Below, piece after piece: positions 33,153 to 42,083 of a stretch of 64,000 bases of DNA. Numbering within the stretch: the first letter of the stretch is position 1; each line of letters opens with the position of its first letter. The translations under genes were made by a program, and so were the position numbers. The stretch covers positions 1,492,001-1,556,000 of the forward strand of contig NZ_CAESCH010000001.1 in NCBI RefSeq assembly GCF_903166545.1. Reading direction: 5' to 3'. A model generated the notes under the pieces. That model saw only the letters and a list, made by a program, of their open reading frames with translations. It was not told the origin of the DNA and did not search any database. Origin of the DNA: Metabacillus schmidteae (lineage in GTDB: Bacteria; Bacillota; Bacilli; Bacillales; Bacillaceae).

Positions 33153-33905
33153 TCAATTACCGATCCACCCTAATTCTCTAGAAATATCCTTCGAACATTT
33201 TAGCACTGCGTCTATGTATGTATTTAATTGTTCCAAAAGCCAAGCATGATAAATGGATATACTAATTGATGCAACAACCGTATCATCCCATGAAAAAATA
33301 GGGGCTGCAATACTGGTGATATCCTTCTCTTTTTCTCCTAAAGTGATGGAAAAGCCGTATTGTTTTATGATCCTTAACTCGGACTCTAATTCAGTTCTAT
33401 CAGTTATCAGCTTTTGATTTAAAAGATCAGAGACTATTTTATCTCTTGTATTGAGGTTTACATTTGCAAGTAATACTTTATTAGGAGCATCTACTGAGAG
33501 CGGAAGACGTATCCCCTTAATTTCGGTATTAAAATGATAGATTGGTTTTGCAGCATTTACACAATCTAAAACAACCCCTTCATTTCCTTCTACAATTGTT
33601 AAATATACATTTTCCTTTGTTTTTTTTGATAATTCAATAAGAAAAGGCAGAGCAGTATTACGAATCGTATTATTTTCCCTAACAGAAAGACCTAAGTCTA
33701 TTATTTTTGTACCAAGACTAAATCTGCGGGTTTCCTTGTTTTGAACAACAAATCCTACCTCACATAAACAATTTAATAACCGATGTACAGTTTGAACGGG
33801 AATATCAATTTCTCTACTTATTTCAGTAGTACTCCAATCATCTTTTTCATTACTAGGCTTCAATAAACTTAGCAATACCATTGATTTTTGTATAACCCCT
33901 GACAA
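33153..33905 (-). CDS. IclR-family transcriptional regulator
   Basis: The 250-residue protein has an N-terminal winged helix (TTEISREIDIPVQTVHRLLN) and a C-terminal GAF-like effector domain (LSKKTKENVYLTIVEGNEGV, GEKEKDITSIAAPIFSWDDT). TTG at 33905 is preferred, with AGGAG 9 nt upstream. It stands alone, convergent with the opuA operon and upstream of the hxlAB terminator. Its target is unknown; methylamine/formaldehyde genes nearby or a distant locus are both possible. Confidence 0.85.
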   Translation of the reverse strand: MSGVIQKSMVLLSLLKPSNEKDDWSTTEISREIDIPVQTVHRLLNCLCEVGFVVQNKETRRFSLGTKIIDLGLSVRENNTIRNTALPFLIELSKKTKENVYLTIVEGNEGVVLDCVNAAKPIYHFNTEIKGIRLPLSVDAPNKVLLANVNLNTRDKIVSDLLNQKLITDRTELESELRIIKQYGFSITLGEKEKDITSIAAPIFSWDDTVVASISISIYHAWLLEQLNTYIDAVLKCSKDISRELGWIGN

Positions 33906-34181
33906 TCTGAACAACTCCTATGTATTTTTAAATTAATAGTAAAGGAAATACCTTGATTTTTTTGTTAGTGTGTTAGATTTTCCTACGAACTTTTTTGAAA
34001 AATTCCAGGAGGCATCACATTGTTTGGGAGTGTTTTCATCTTACCGTTATTGCGGTTTTTCTCAATATTATAATAGTAGAAACTCGGAAGAAAATGAAAT
34101 TTTTTATTGGTGGGGAGTGCCTAAAAAAATATATAAGCAGAAAAGGCTCAAATAAATCCCTTTCTGCTTATAAAATAATGA
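33906..34181. other. Short intergenic region, no supported gene
   Basis: Open frames here lack ribosome sites and recognisable homology. The only firm element is the hxlB terminator near its right end. Confidence 0.5.
34133..34171 (-). terminator. Rho-independent terminator of the hxlAB operon
   Basis: ATAAGCAGAAA (34133-34143) pairs with TTTCTGCTTAT (34161-34171). On the minus strand the stem is followed by ATATTTTTTTAGG. Confidence 0.8.
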
Positions 34182-34739
34182 CTATTCAAGGTTAGCGTGT
34201 CTACTAAACATAGATGAAGAATTTAACCCTTCCAAATCCATATATCTAAGAATGACAGAATCAAAAAATAGTAGTAACGTTTGTTCAAATAGAGAAGCCA
34301 TTGGTTGGATCGTTTGATACTTGCTTGTTTCCTGGTCTTTAGGTGAACCAGGCATCTTGACGACAATTTCAGCTAGTTTTCCAATTGTGGATTCAGGATT
34401 AATGGTAACAACAGCCACTTTAGCCCCATACCCTTTTGCTTTCTCAGCCATCGTAATTAAACTCTTTGTTTCTCCGGAACCTGAAGCAATAATAAGTAAA
34501 TCATCTTCTGTAATATTGGCAGTCACTGTTTCACCGACCACATATGAGTCGATTCCCATATGCATCATCCTCATGGCAAATGACTTGCCCATAAAACCTG
34601 ATCGACCTGCACCTGCAACAAACACTTTTTTAGAGGATCTAATGGCTCCAACTAGATTCTCAGCATCAGCATCAGTTATATATTGAACAGATTGGTTCAA
34701 TTCTTCCAGTACTTTTGATAGATAATAGGATGTTTCCAT
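34182..34739 (-). CDS. hxlB: 6-phospho-3-hexuloisomerase (PHI)
   Basis: The 185-residue SIS-domain enzyme isomerises D-arabino-3-hexulose-6-phosphate to fructose-6-phosphate, the second step of formaldehyde fixation. Visible signatures are KKVFVAGAGRSGFMGKSFAM, HMGIDSYVVGETVTANI, LLIIASGSGETKSL and a C-terminal SLFEQTLLLFFDSVI. ATG at 34739 is preferred, 7 nt after AAAAGGG; a TTG two codons earlier is less likely. It lies 12 nt after hxlA. Confidence 0.93.
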   Translation of the reverse strand: METSYYLSKVLEELNQSVQYITDADAENLVGAIRSSKKVFVAGAGRSGFMGKSFAMRMMHMGIDSYVVGETVTANITEDDLLIIASGSGETKSLITMAEKAKGYGAKVAVVTINPESTIGKLAEIVVKMPGSPKDQETSKYQTIQPMASLFEQTLLLFFDSVILRYMDLEGLNSSSMFSRHANLE

Positions 34740-34751
34740 ATTCAAGCCCTT

Positions 34752-35393
34752 TTATACTAAAGTAGCTTCTTTTACTAATTTTTGCATTTCAGCTGCAACA
34801 CCTTGTTTATCATCTTTACCAGTGATTCCGCCGCCAACAATAACTAAATCCGGCCCGGCTGCAATAACTTCCGGTAAAGTTTCTAATTTAATTCCGCCAG
34901 CTACAGCAGTTTTCGCGTTTGATACAACACCTTTGATTGTACGTAATTGCTCAAAGGAATTTTCTCCTTGTGCTTGAAGATCATATCCAGTATGTACACA
35001 AATATAATCAACACCAAGAGCATCAATCTCTTTAGCACGTTGTGCAATATCTTTCACATTGATCATATCTACTAAGATTTTTGTTCCATGTTTTTTTGCT
35101 TCTTCAACAGCACCTTTAATTGTTGCATCATCTGTTGCACCAAGAATTGTTACAATTCCTGCACCTGCTTCAGAAGCTTTCATCACTTCATAGCCACCTG
35201 CATCCATTACTTTTAAATCTGCTAAAACAGTAAGAGAAGGGAAAGCTTCTTTTACTTCTTTTACAGCTCTTAGTCCTTCGTTTATAACGACTGGAGTACC
35301 AATTTCAACAATATCAATATATTCTTGAACTTCACTTACCACTTGTTTCGCTTCTTCGATATTCACTAAGTCTAATGCTAATTGTAATTCCAT
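34752..35393 (-). CDS. hxlA: 3-hexulose-6-phosphate synthase (HPS)
   Basis: The 213-residue TIM-barrel enzyme condenses formaldehyde with ribulose-5-phosphate, the key step of the ribulose monophosphate pathway. The OMP-decarboxylase superfamily motif is intact: LQLALDLVN, DIVEIGTPVVINEG, VLADLKVMDAGGYE, YICVHTGYDLQAQG and VAGGIKLETLPEV. AGGAGGAAT precedes the ATG. It is divergent from hxlR, and the intergenic region carries the 14-bp motif also found before zwf. Confidence 0.95.
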   Translation of the reverse strand: MELQLALDLVNIEEAKQVVSEVQEYIDIVEIGTPVVINEGLRAVKEVKEAFPSLTVLADLKVMDAGGYEVMKASEAGAGIVTILGATDDATIKGAVEEAKKHGTKILVDMINVKDIAQRAKEIDALGVDYICVHTGYDLQAQGENSFEQLRTIKGVVSNAKTAVAGGIKLETLPEVIAAGPDLVIVGGGITGKDDKQGVAAEMQKLVKEATLV

Positions 35394-35440
35394 AACTTAT
35401 TCCTCCTCGAATTGGTTGTTTGTATATTCTTACGGTTTCA

Positions 35441-35446
35441 ATTATA
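35441..35446 (-). promoter_or_regulatory. -10 box of the hxlAB promoter
   Basis: TATAAT on the minus strand lies 20 bp downstream of the motif AAAAGTGCGTACTT. No good -35 is present, which fits dependence on the activator HxlR. Confidence 0.65.
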
Positions 35447-35466
35447 TTTGAATTGATCAAAAAAAA

Positions 35467-35480
35467 AAGTACGCACTTTT
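35467..35480 (-). promoter_or_regulatory. Candidate HxlR-binding motif AAAAGTGCGTACTT
   Basis: The minus-strand 14-mer is identical to one at 46445-46458 upstream of zwf. Both are 20-21 bp before a good -10 box, covering the -35 region. A CTTAGTATAC element also occurs upstream of each (35501-35510 here; 46405-46414 at zwf), 20 and 30 bp away, one helical turn different. Confidence 0.7.
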
Positions 35481-35541
35481 AAATCATATAGTGTATAAAA
35501 GTATACTAAGTGAAAGTGTGGGTACAAAAAAGGAGGACCTA

Positions 35542-35907
35542 ATGAGCCGTTTCGATGAGAAAACATTTAACTGTGAAAAAGAATTAACGCTGAATGTAAT
35601 TGGTGGTAAATGGAAAATGCTAATCATGTGGCACTTGGGGAAAGATGGAACTCTTCGCTTTAACCAATTAAAAACCCTAATTCCAGGAATTACCCAAAGA
35701 ATGTTAGTTAACCAATTAAGAGAGCTCGAAGAAGATTTAATTGTGCATCGTGAAGTTTATCCAGTAGTACCTCCAAAAGTAGAATATTCCCTTACAGAAC
35801 AAGGTAAAACATTAATGCCGATCCTTGAATCCATGTATGAATGGGGAAAAAATTACAGAAAGAAATATTTAGAACATACAAAATTCGAAGAAGACGCAGT
35901 TCGTTAA
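35542..35907 (+). CDS. hxlR: HxlR, formaldehyde-responsive activator of hxlAB
   Basis: The 121-residue winged-helix protein is very close to B. subtilis Hxl[61 protein letters not shown] and [20 protein letters not shown]. HxlR activates the divergent hxlAB operon when formaldehyde is present. It keeps the single conserved N-terminal Cys (about residue 10) implicated in formaldehyde sensing in this family. AAAGGAGGA precedes the ATG at 35542. Confidence 0.93.
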   Translation: MSRFDEKTFNCEKELTLNVIGGKWKMLIMWHLGKDGTLRFNQLKTLIPGITQRMLVNQLRELEEDLIVHREVYPVVPPKVEYSLTEQGKTLMPILESMYEWGKNYRKKYLEHTKFEEDAVR

Positions 35908-35921
35908 TGTTAGTTTTTAAG

Positions 35922-35962
35922 AGTACTAGGTAATGAAATTCATTACTTAGTATTTTTTTTTG
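35922..35962 (+). terminator. Rho-independent terminator of hxlR
   Basis: AGTACTAGGTAATG (35922-35935) pairs with CATTACTTAGTATT (35941-35954), followed by a run of T. It isolates hxlR from the amine oxidase gene. Confidence 0.8.
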
Positions 35963-36122
35963 CACTTAGTAGTAGAAAAGGAGAATTTTGAGACTTTTTG
36001 TAAAAATGATGGGAGAATATGTGACATATCGATTGCTGAGAGATTCTAATTTGGAGTAAAAATAGATTAAATATTTTTTAATTTTCAAAAAATATAAAAA
36101 TTGAAAAGGGAGCGATGTATAC

Positions 36123-38054
36123 ATGCAAGCCGTTGAAAATCGAATTAAACATCCTTTAGAACCATTAACAACAGATGAAATTACTCAGGCCGTTGCCATT
36201 TTAAGAGAAAAAAAGGAGTTAAGTGAAAAAGCTAGATTTGCTCAGGTTATCCTTCATGAGCCGGAAAAAGAAGTCGTAATCAATTTTAAAGAGGGAGACC
36301 AATTTGAAAGGGAAGCCCATATTATTCTATTAGAGCCTGAAACAAGTGAAACATTTGAAGCAGTAGTATCACTAACAAAAAACGATGTCATTTCATGGGA
36401 ATTCATTCCTGATGTTCGCCCGGGATTTATTTTAGACGAGTTTGATGAAATAGAGAAATTAGTGATAAACGATGCTGACTATCAAGAAGCACTCCTAAAG
36501 AGAGGAATAAAAGATCCTAGTTTGGTTATGGTTGATCCTTGGTCTTCAGGTTACTTTAATATCGCAGAAGATGAAGGAAAAAGATTAGTAAGAGCATTAG
36601 CATGGGTTAGACCAGCAGCAAACAAAAATGGATATGCATATCCAATCACTGGACTTATTGCCGTTGTTGATGTGAATAAAATGGAAATTTTAAGAATTGA
36701 AGATTATGGTGTAAAACCATTACCACCAACAGATGGTGCTTATGCTCCTGAAGAAGCTGAAAGCTATGAAATAAATACACGTGAAGATGTGAAACCTTTA
36801 GACATTACTCAACCTGAAGGACCAAGTTTCAATATTGAAGGTCATTCAATCGAATGGCAAAAATGGAAAATCCGTTTTGGATTCACACCTAGGGAAGGTC
36901 TTGTGCTACATACTGTTGGATATGAAGATAAAGGAACAGTACGTCCGATCCTTTATCGAGCAGCATTATCTGAAATGGTTGTACCTTATGCTGACACAAA
37001 CCCTGCACATAACTGGCAAAATGCGTTTGATGCAGGCGAATACGGAATTGGACAGCTTGCAAATTCACTGGAACTTGGATGTGACTGCTTAGGTTATATT
37101 AAATATTTTGATGCTGTTATGTCTAATAGTAAAGGTGAACCATTTACAGTTAAAAATGCAGTTTGCTTACATGAAGAAGATTATGGAATTGCTTGGAAGC
37201 ATACGGATTGGAGAACAAATCAAGTTGAGGTTCGTCGTTCACGTCGCCTCGTCATTTCCTTCTTTGCAACAGTAGCAAACTATGATTACGGATTCTTCTG
37301 GTCATTCTATCAAGATGGAACAATTGAGTGTGAAGTGAAATTAACTGGTATTTTAAATGTAGGAGCTCTTGATGAAGGGGAAATTCCTAAATATGGAACA
37401 ATGGTTTCTCCACAAGTAAACGCACCACATCACCAGCATTTCTTTAACTTCCGTATTGATCCGATGATTGATGGTGTGAAGAACTCAGTAGTTGAAACAC
37501 ATACAGTTGCTGAAACACCAGGACCGCACAATCCAAATAATAATGCGTTCTATCCTGTATCAAAAACATTTAAAACGGAAACAGAGTCTGTTAGAAATAT
37601 AGATATTCCGACTCAAAGAACATGGAAAATAGTTAATCCTAACTCGAAGAACTTTGTAGGTCAACCAGTAAGCTATAAAATTGTCACAGGTGAAAACTGC
37701 TTACCATTTGCAAGTGATGACGCAACAGTTATTCAACGTGCAGGATTTATTAAAAATCACTTACATGTGACGAAATTTGATCGCAGGGAAATGTATGCAT
37801 CTGGTCTATATCCAAATCAGCATAAAGGTGGCGACAGTTTAGAACATTATGTAAAAGCTGACCGTAACATTGAAAACGAAGATGTGGTCATTTGGTACAC
37901 AATGGGACACCATCATATTACACGTCCTGAAGATTGGCCGGTAATGCCAACAGCATATCAAAGCTTCCAACTAAAACCAGTCGGTTTCTTTGATCGTAAC
38001 CCGGCTCTTGATTTACCGCGTCCAGCTCCGAAGAAAGGTTCAAGTTGTCACTAA
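36123..38054 (+). CDS. Copper/TPQ primary-amine oxidase, probable methylamine oxidase
   Basis: The 643-residue cytosolic enzyme has the copper amine oxidase signatures: Tyr387 in VANYDYGFF (the NYDY motif, precursor of topaquinone), base Asp303 in DAGEYGIG, copper ligands His437 and His439 in HHQHFF, and a third His near 596-598 in GHHHITRPEDWP. It would oxidise a primary amine to aldehyde, NH3 and H2O2. No signal peptide is seen. Between hxlR and ammonium transporters, methylamine is the likely substrate, giving formaldehyde. Phenethylamine or histamine oxidation is possible too. Confidence 0.92.
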   Translation: MQAVENRIKHPLEPLTTDEITQAVAILREKKELSEKARFAQVILHEPEKEVVINFKEGDQFEREAHIILLEPETSETFEAVVSLTKNDVISWEFIPDVRPGFILDEFDEIEKLVINDADYQEALLKRGIKDPSLVMVDPWSSGYFNIAEDEGKRLVRALAWVRPAANKNGYAYPITGLIAVVDVNKMEILRIEDYGVKPLPPTDGAYAPEEAESYEINTREDVKPLDITQPEGPSFNIEGHSIEWQKWKIRFGFTPREGLVLHTVGYEDKGTVRPILYRAALSEMVVPYADTNPAHNWQNAFDAGEYGIGQLANSLELGCDCLGYIKYFDAVMSNSKGEPFTVKNAVCLHEEDYGIAWKHTDWRTNQVEVRRSRRLVISFFATVANYDYGFFWSFYQDGTIECEVKLTGILNVGALDEGEIPKYGTMVSPQVNAPHHQHFFNFRIDPMIDGVKNSVVETHTVAETPGPHNPNNNAFYPVSKTFKTETESVRNIDIPTQRTWKIVNPNSKNFVGQPVSYKIVTGENCLPFASDDATVIQRAGFIKNHLHVTKFDRREMYASGLYPNQHKGGDSLEHYVKADRNIENEDVVIWYTMGHHHITRPEDWPVMPTAYQSFQLKPVGFFDRNPALDLPRPAPKKGSSCH

Positions 38055-38062
38055 TGATCAAA

Positions 38063-38093
38063 GGAACATAGAGGAATTCATCCTCTATGTTCC
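38063..38093 (+). terminator. Hairpin after the amine oxidase gene
   Basis: GGAACATAGAGGA (38063-38075) pairs perfectly with TCCTCTATGTTCC (38081-38093), with a 5-nt loop and no T run. It may attenuate transcription into the downstream membrane protein and transporter genes. Confidence 0.7.
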
Positions 38094-38121
38094 ATCAATA
38101 ATAGGTGGTGTTCAATCGCAT

Positions 38122-38697
38122 ATGATTTTAATCAGTTCTGCTTTATTAGTAGCATACCTCACGTTTTATATTCTTATCGTTTATCCGAAAAAACAAAACA
38201 TCACAAAAATGACCTCTAAAATGACAGGCATGATTCTTGGAATGACCAGCAGTACTCTCATAGGGTTGATAATGGGAATTCTAATGCAAGGCAACTTTGC
38301 AAGAGCAACTATATTAGCTATTATTATCAGTTTTGTTTTTGCCTTGCTAATTGCCAGACCATTTGGACATATGGCCTCCACCGAAGCTCTTTGTTCGAGT
38401 TTAATGGGAGGAATGATGGGAGCTATGTTAGGAGAAATGCTGCCAAGTCAGGATTTTAGTTTGACGTTATTTTTCTTCGATACTATATACATTGTTAGCA
38501 TGGCTTATATGTTGCTATTAATTAAAAAAGAAGGATTCGAACAACGGAAAGTGCCACAAAAAAAGACTCGTCCATCCTTTTCCTTTATCTTATCGATTAT
38601 TATTCCGGTGTTAATTGTAGGGGTTTTTAACTTCATTGATCAAAAAGCAGAACCAATTCAAAAAGATGAAGTCAATCATGATCACAGGCATCATTAA
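38122..38697 (+). CDS. Glycine/methionine-rich membrane protein with His-rich tail
   Basis: The 191-residue protein has about six membrane segments, several with GxxxG/GxxMG spacing (MTGMILGMTSSTLIGLIMGI; LMGGMMGAMLGEMLP), and a C-terminal tail ending HDHRHH. Methionine-rich helices and a histidine tail suggest metal contact. It lies directly after a copper enzyme, so a copper-delivery role is conceivable but unproven. AGGTGGTG lies about 11 nt before the ATG at 38122. I recognise no family with certainty. Confidence 0.65.
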   Translation: MILISSALLVAYLTFYILIVYPKKQNITKMTSKMTGMILGMTSSTLIGLIMGILMQGNFARATILAIIISFVFALLIARPFGHMASTEALCSSLMGGMMGAMLGEMLPSQDFSLTLFFFDTIYIVSMAYMLLLIKKEGFEQRKVPQKKTRPSFSFILSIIIPVLIVGVFNFIDQKAEPIQKDEVNHDHRHH

Positions 38698-38739
38698 TTT
38701 TAGATATCTCAAACTAAAAATGTTATGGGGGTTAACTTT

Positions 38740-40098
38740 ATGAAGCTTTTACTAAAAAACAAACAAATGCTCATGATCTTATCAGCACTTGTTATCTTAT
38801 TTATTCCAGTCAATGTGTTTGCTGCAGAAACAGAAGTAGTCATTGATTCCGGTGATACGACATGGATGTTAATTGCAACAGCAATCGTTATTTTCATGCA
38901 TGTGCCTGGCTTGGCTTTATTTTATGGAGGACTAGTCAGTGACAGAAATGTTGTATCCACCATGATGCATAGTTTTGTAAGTTTGTTAGTCATTAGCATT
39001 GTGTGGGTTTTATGGGGATATAGCTTAGCCTTTGGTACTGATATTGGCGGTTTTATAGGCGGGCTTGATTACTTAGGATTTAATAATGTTGGGGAAGAGG
39101 CAGCACTTGGATCACTTACAATTCCTCATTATACATTTGCTATTTTTCAATGTGCTTTTGCTGCAATAACAGTTGCCATTATCTCAGGTGGTATTGCAGG
39201 GAGAATTTCATTCCCGGCTTGGATTTTGTTTTCGGTTTTATGGATCACGTTTATTTATGCACCAATGGCTCACTGGGTTTGGGGAGGAGGCTGGCTCTTC
39301 ACAATGGGTGAGTTAGACTTTGCGGGTGGAACTGTCGTCCATATCCTATCTGGTGTAAGTGCATTAACAGCAGCTATCGTGATCGGACCTAGATTTGAAC
39401 ATTTAAAGAAAGATCATCAACCACATAATATTGTCCTGTTCTTAATTGGGGCTGCTACACTATGGTTTGGTTGGTTTGGATTTAATTCAGGAAGTGCTCT
39501 TGCTGCAAATGGTTTAACGGCATTATCTTTTGCCAATACACAAGTCGCTGCGGCAGCAGGCGGACTTGCATGGCTGTTCATTGAATGGAAAGTTCGTAAA
39601 CGTCCAACACTAGTCGGAGCAGCAACTGGAGCAATTGCCGGATTAGTAGGTGTAACACCTGCAGCTGGATTTGTTACTGTCATCTCAGCTCTCATTATTG
39701 GATTAGTAGCAGCACCAGTATGCTTCTTCGGTATTCATTTTATTAAAGCCCGCTTTAAGTATGATGATACATTAGATGCATTTGGAGTTCATGGTCTTGG
39801 TGGTATTTGGGGCGCTATTGCTACAGGATTATTTGCCACAACATCAGTGAATGAAGCTGGAAACAACGGGTTGTTTTATGGCAATCCAGAACAATTATTG
39901 CACCAATGTATCGGTGTACTAACTGCGATCGCTATGGCAACAATTGGTACGTTTATTATTCTTAAAATTGTAAGTATCTTTACACCACTTAGAGTGAGTA
40001 AGGAAGAAGAGCTTATGGGTCTGGATCTGAGCTTTCACGAAGAACCTGCATACTCTTCAACAAATGATAGCGAGTCTTCCGCAAAAGCAATTTCATAA
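38740..40098 (+). CDS. Ammonium transporter (Amt family, canonical)
   Basis: The 452-residue protein starts with a signal-like helix (ILFIPVNVFAAE) and has eleven membrane segments with canonical Amt features: VPGLALFYGGLVSDRNVVST, LDFAGGTVVHILSGV (first pore His) and DAFGVHGLGGIWGA (second pore His). It conducts ammonium or methylammonium across the membrane. ATG at 38740 follows GGGGG. It lies 42 nt after the His-tailed protein and is followed by a terminator. The C-terminal tail is Ser/Glu-rich without a recognised regulatory motif; no glnK lies nearby. Confidence 0.92.
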   Translation: MKLLLKNKQMLMILSALVILFIPVNVFAAETEVVIDSGDTTWMLIATAIVIFMHVPGLALFYGGLVSDRNVVSTMMHSFVSLLVISIVWVLWGYSLAFGTDIGGFIGGLDYLGFNNVGEEAALGSLTIPHYTFAIFQCAFAAITVAIISGGIAGRISFPAWILFSVLWITFIYAPMAHWVWGGGWLFTMGELDFAGGTVVHILSGVSALTAAIVIGPRFEHLKKDHQPHNIVLFLIGAATLWFGWFGFNSGSALAANGLTALSFANTQVAAAAGGLAWLFIEWKVRKRPTLVGAATGAIAGLVGVTPAAGFVTVISALIIGLVAAPVCFFGIHFIKARFKYDDTLDAFGVHGLGGIWGAIATGLFATTSVNEAGNNGLFYGNPEQLLHQCIGVLTAIAMATIGTFIILKIVSIFTPLRVSKEEELMGLDLSFHEEPAYSSTNDSESSAKAIS

Positions 40099-40111
40099 TC
40101 ACATGAACTCG

Positions 40112-40141
40112 GACCAGATCTTATGTATCTGGTCTTTTTTT
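40112..40141 (+). terminator. Rho-independent terminator after the first amt gene
   Basis: GACCAGAT (40112-40119) pairs with ATCTGGTC (40127-40134), followed by TTTTTTTG. Confidence 0.85.
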
Positions 40142-40204
40142 GTTAGTTTTTATAACAAACAAACAGGATAAGATTTGTAAAAAACACATTTAATTCTTTG
40201 TTCA

Positions 40205-40221
40205 TGTAACATTATGTATCA
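40205..40221. promoter_or_regulatory. TnrA/GlnR-type box upstream of the divergent amt gene
   Basis: TGTAACATTATGTATCA matches the Bacillus nitrogen box TGTNANAWWWWNTNACA with one mismatch (T for the penultimate A-type position). It lies about 110 bp before the second Amt gene, a typical TnrA activation distance. Confidence 0.5.
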
Positions 40222-40330
40222 ATGAAAATAGGATTTTCCCAAAATAAGAGAAAATCAGGTATGTTTATTTTTTGAATTTTGAGATTATTATTGTAAGGAA
40301 AAACTAAACGAAAAAAGGGGGAAAGAGATC

Positions 40331-41659
40331 GTGGAAGATTTAGCTAATTCGTTTGAAATTTTCTCTGCTACAACGATTGAGGCTTTCTATTGGTGGTGTA
40401 TTGCTTTCATGTTGTTAATACACGCGGGATTTTTATCCTATGAAATTGGTGTATCAAGGGTGAAAAACGTACTTGCTTCTGCCGTGAAAAACATTATGAC
40501 TCTAGCAGTCGTGATCCCGACATTTTATTTTTTTGGTTGGTGGATCTATAATGCCTTTCCAGATGGACTCATTCCCCGGATGACTGACGTTGCAATGGCG
40601 GCTTTACCTTGGAGTGAAAACATGGGTCCGAATGTGACGGACCATGCCAGCGGAATCTTCTGGGGAGCTTTTGCTCTTTTTGCAGCGACAACCGCCTCAA
40701 TCTTATCAGGTGCTATTATAGAAAGAATTCGACTTAGTGCATTTATGATTTTAGCGATTGTCTTAGGATCTGTCATTTGGAATCTTGCAGCTTCTTGGGG
40801 ATGGCATGGTGAAGGGTGGTTTTTAACGAAACTGGGATATCATGATGTAGCAGCCGCAGGAGTCGTTCATGCCATCGCCGGATTCTTTGCACTTGGTGTT
40901 CTCATCAACTTAGGACCAAGAATAGGGAAGTATACGGAAGATGGCAAGCCGAACAGGATTCTGCCGCACAATCTTCCTTCAACATTATTAGGATTAATGC
41001 TCATTTTTGTAGGATTTTTTGGATTTTTAGGTGGATGTATTATTGCTGTAAGTAATGGGGAGTGGTTAACGATCTATGGAACACCTACAAATTTATCAGC
41101 TTTTGCATTTAATGCCTTGATGGGATTAGCTGGTGGTTTCATAGGTGCTTACCTGATCACAAAAGGAGATCCTTTCTGGGTAGCTTCCGGTGGACTTGCA
41201 GGAATGATATCAGTTGGAGCTGGTTTGGATCTTTATCACCCTGCACTTGCATTTTTAATTGCAATCAGTGGTGGGATTATCTGTGCGTTAATTGGGAATT
41301 ACCTCGAAAGGAAAAAAATTGATGATCCAGTAGGGGCCATTGCTGTACATGGATTTGCAGGGATATGGTCTGTTCTGGCAGTTGGGATATTTGCTTCCGG
41401 ATACCCAAATATAAATGGTCCGGAAATTTCTTTCTTAGGTCAATTAATATGTGCCGTCATCATTATAGCTTTAGGTATTATACCTGGATATGTTATTTCC
41501 TTGGTAATGAAAAAGATGAATGTATTAAGGATTCCAGAGCAAGCTGAGATTATCGGAATTGATTTAGCGGAAATCCCAGGTTCTGCTTATCCGGAAGGAA
41601 TTCCTTCGACACAGGATAGAGAAAAGTTGAAAGTAACAGCTCAAAATAAAATTGGATAA
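40331..41659 (+). CDS. Divergent Amt/Mep-family transporter
   Basis: The 442-residue protein has eleven probable helices and both pore histidines (AAAGVVHAIAGFFAL; GAIAVHGFAGIWSV). It departs from canonical Amt at two conserved places: GFLSYEIGVSRVKN replaces the usual GLALFYGGLVR segment, and YHDVAAAGVVH replaces the DFAGG motif. It therefore may carry a different cation, such as methyl- or dimethylammonium. GTG start with GGGGGAAAG upstream. A small membrane protein is encoded 17 nt downstream and is probably its partner. Confidence 0.85.
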   Translation: MEDLANSFEIFSATTIEAFYWWCIAFMLLIHAGFLSYEIGVSRVKNVLASAVKNIMTLAVVIPTFYFFGWWIYNAFPDGLIPRMTDVAMAALPWSENMGPNVTDHASGIFWGAFALFAATTASILSGAIIERIRLSAFMILAIVLGSVIWNLAASWGWHGEGWFLTKLGYHDVAAAGVVHAIAGFFALGVLINLGPRIGKYTEDGKPNRILPHNLPSTLLGLMLIFVGFFGFLGGCIIAVSNGEWLTIYGTPTNLSAFAFNALMGLAGGFIGAYLITKGDPFWVASGGLAGMISVGAGLDLYHPALAFLIAISGGIICALIGNYLERKKIDDPVGAIAVHGFAGIWSVLAVGIFASGYPNINGPEISFLGQLICAVIIIALGIIPGYVISLVMKKMNVLRIPEQAEIIGIDLAEIPGSAYPEGIPSTQDREKLKVTAQNKIG

Positions 41660-41676
41660 ATAATGGAGGGAACGTA

Positions 41677-41928
41677 ATGAATACAAGTCCTATAACAAGT
41701 TGGGAAAATGTTGGTGCATATTTTACTTTTGGTCCTGCTTCTATTGGAATATGGTTATCAATCGTTTTAGCTGTAGCCGTGGTTGGCGCGCTGATTGTGA
41801 CGGTAATGAGACATGAAAGACAATCATTTGAAGAAACAGCAGATTTATATCCAAGTATCCAAGAAGAGTTAAAAGTAAGCTGGGAACCGGAATTTACGAT
41901 TCCTGTAAAAGTAGAAGGGGTAAACTGA
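41677..41928 (+). CDS. Small single-span protein paired with the divergent Amt
   Basis: The 83-residue protein has one membrane helix (IGIWLSIVLAVAVVGALIVTVM) between a short outside segment and a charged cytoplasmic tail (RHERQSFEETADLYPSIQEE). ATGGAGGGAACG precedes the ATG. It follows the divergent Amt gene by 17 nt and precedes a terminator, so the two form a unit. No family was recognised. A subunit or gating partner of the Amt-like carrier is inference. Confidence 0.65.
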   Translation: MNTSPITSWENVGAYFTFGPASIGIWLSIVLAVAVVGALIVTVMRHERQSFEETADLYPSIQEELKVSWEPEFTIPVKVEGVN

Positions 41929-41961
41929 TAGTATATATAATAGTAGAAAAAAGTTTAAAAG

Positions 41962-42007
41962 CTCCACACTGATTGGTTAAGAACGTAACAATTGGTGTGG
42001 AGTTTTT
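41962..42007 (+). terminator. Terminator after the amt / small membrane protein pair
   Basis: CTCCACAC (41962-41969) pairs with GTGTGGAG (41995-42002), extended by GATTG/CAATT pairing in the loop, then TTTTTAC. Confidence 0.75.
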
Positions 42008-42083
42008 ACTTTCAGAGAGAGTAATTGTTTATGGGGTTGTATAAAATAAGTATAAATTTCAACAGGAAATATGATTAGACCTA

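Noticed and set aside
33970..34195. Two overlapping 61-66 codon open frames upstream of the IclR gene
   Set aside because: They have no ribosome site or recognisable homology and overlap the hxlB terminator.
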